5,825 nt of DNA from contig JANNKX010000339.1 in the NCBI GenBank assembly GCA_031396505.1, positions 1 through 5,825 on the forward strand, given 5' to 3'. Within the stretch, counting starts at the first letter, position 1. Each line of letters starts with the position of its first letter. Under the pieces are notes generated by a model. That model was not told the DNA's origin, did no database searches, and saw only the letters and a program-made list of their open reading frames with translations. A program made the translations under genes and the position numbers. Below are positions 5,224 through 5,825 of this stretch, piece after piece. This stretch comes from JAAFHS01 sp031396505 (GTDB lineage Bacteria; Pseudomonadota; Alphaproteobacteria; Rhodobacterales; Rhodobacteraceae).

Positions 5224-5252
5224 GTGCCTCCGGAAAAGGAGATCGGGGGCAC
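5224..5252. terminator. Possible bidirectional terminator hairpin between convergent genes
   Basis: GTGCCTCC (5224-5231) pairs with GGGGGCAC (5245-5252), with one G-T pair, around a 13-nt loop. It lies between the convergent stops at 5215 and 5263. Neither strand has a proper T-run after it, so this is a weak call. Confidence 0.35.
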
Positions 5253-5262
5253 CACTTCGGGC

Positions 5263-5619
5263 TTAGGCGGTGATAGTCGTAGTCAACCGCTGCATGAGTG
5301 CTGCAATCGTCAGCGGCGAGAACGGACGGTCAAGCACGACCAACTCCTGTTTCGCGCGGTCGGCGGCATCACCCATGAACACGCAAACTGCATGCCGCTT
5401 GGCAAGGGCATCGCCCAATTTAGTGTCACCAAACCCAGTGGGATCCGCATGGATGAACGCGAAACGAACAGAAACCTTGTTGGCCAGAAGCGCGATCGCT
5501 TCGGCCGGAGTGGCGGCCACCACGACCGTCCCCGCGTCATCATAGTCCTGCACGCTGAGGGCAAGGTCATGAGCAATAATGCTGATCGGCTCGACGATGA
5601 GGTAGATCGATGGGGTCAT
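5263..5619 (-). CDS. Stand-alone degenerate receiver-domain (pseudo-response regulator) protein
   Basis: A 118-residue protein with the outline of a single CheY-like receiver but without its chemistry. It starts IYLIVEPISIIAHDLALSV, where an acidic pair would normally follow the first strand; only E10 remains and proline follows. The third strand, RFAFIHADPTG (52-62), has His57 where the phospho-accepting Asp should be. The strand CVFMGDAAD (79-87) has Gly83 instead of the switch Thr/Ser, and LDRPFSP (96-102) has Arg98 in place of the invariant Lys. It therefore probably cannot be phosphorylated in the usual way and may act by binding a partner. The ATG at 5619 has GGAGG 6 nt upstream. No EcfG promoter is seen. 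It is divergent from the Crp/Fnr gene. A cryptic or decaying receiver is the alternative reading. Confidence 0.82.
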   Translation of the reverse strand: MTPSIYLIVEPISIIAHDLALSVQDYDDAGTVVVAATPAEAIALLANKVSVRFAFIHADPTGFGDTKLGDALAKRHAVCVFMGDAADRAKQELVVLDRPFSPLTIAALMQRLTTTITA

Positions 5620-5631
5620 GGCAGCCTCCGA

Positions 5632-5647
5632 CTGATTTAAGAATCAG
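5632..5647. promoter_or_regulatory. Inverted repeat CTGATT-N4-AATCAG, possible operator
   Basis: Perfect 6-bp arms (5632-5637, 5642-5647) lie in the 92-bp divergent region, immediately before the ribosome binding site of the leftward receiver gene. TGAT-N6-ATCA resembles an Fnr site (TGAT-N4-ATCA) but is 2 nt too wide, so assignment to a Crp/Fnr regulator is speculative. It could also form a weak RNA hairpin in that gene's leader. Confidence 0.35.
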
Positions 5648-5711
5648 ATATGACACGTTCGGAGCGGCAAGAAATTAAACTGCGACATAGTTGACCGAAG
5701 GGAAATCTGGA

Positions 5712-5825
5712 ATGCACGCCACGGATTGCGCAAATTGCATGCTGCGTGTGATGCCGCTGTTCATTGCCCTCACTCCGGAGGAACTGGTGTTTATGCGTCA
5801 GTTCAAGTTGCGTGAAGAGGTGTTC
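5712..5825 (+). CDS. Crp/Fnr-family transcriptional regulator, N-terminal fragment
   Basis: The first 38 residues of a gene cut by the window edge. The peptide begins MHATDCANCMLRVMPLFIAL and continues TPEELVFMRQFKLREEVF. A short N-terminal CxxC (C6, C9), then a small hydrophobic step, then a PEEL-F-M-x-x-F-K motif leading into the first strand, is the usual opening of a Crp/Fnr cyclic-nucleotide-fold regulator of the kind common in Rhodobacterales. Only two of the cysteines that might bind an Fe-S cluster are visible, so oxygen sensing cannot be judged. The ATG at 5712 has GAAGGGA about 8 nt upstream. The DNA-binding domain lies beyond the window, which limits the assignment. Confidence 0.68.
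   Translation, partial: MHATDCANCMLRVMPLFIALTPEELVFMRQFKLREEVF

Noticed and set aside
5691..5705. TTGAC at 5691 as half of an Fnr site for the Crp/Fnr gene
   Set aside because: No matching GTCAA or ATCAA half-site is present at the correct spacing.
1..5825. tRNA, rRNA, CRISPR array, prophage attachment site or riboswitch
   Set aside because: None of the characteristic structures or repeat patterns was seen on either strand by eye.

Overview
The window comes from an alphaproteobacterium, most likely Rhodobacterales (Roseobacter-like). This is inferred from the proteins and gene order; no database search was run. Its centre is the core locus of the alphaproteobacterial general stress response (GSR): nepR (anti-sigma factor), ecfG (ECF sigma factor) and a HisKA_2-type membrane sensor kinase form one leftward operon. 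phyR (anti-anti-sigma response regulator) is transcribed divergently to the right.

Layout. 1-404 (-): 5' end of an IS3-family insertion sequence cut by the window edge, with a complete orfA and the first codons of orfB. 461-634 (-): small two-helix DUF1328 membrane protein. 830-1027 (-): CsbD-like stress protein followed by a good intrinsic terminator. 1146-3669 (-): nepR-ecfG-kinase, joined by two 4-nt stop/start overlaps. 3761-4570 (+): phyR with a terminator. 4724-5215 (+): exported protein of unknown function. 5263-5619 (-): stand-alone receiver-fold protein that has lost its phosphorylation residues. 5712-5825 (+): start of a Crp/Fnr-type regulator with an N-terminal CxxC, cut by the window edge. 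No gene-free stretch exceeds 300 bases. The longest, 635-829, holds a promoter and a terminator.

How it works together. In the known pathway, a sensor kinase phosphorylates PhyR under stress, PhyR then sequesters NepR, and free EcfG directs RNA polymerase to promoters of the form GGAAC-N16/17-CGTT. Five exact matches to that pattern lie in this window, each just upstream of a gene and correctly oriented: DUF1328, CsbD, nepR, phyR and the exported protein. The locus therefore looks like a self-activating regulator module packed with its own target genes. The nepR and phyR promoters are interleaved on opposite strands inside one 35-bp near-perfect inverted repeat, the most striking piece of DNA architecture here. 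The least understood proteins are the exported protein and the degenerate receiver.
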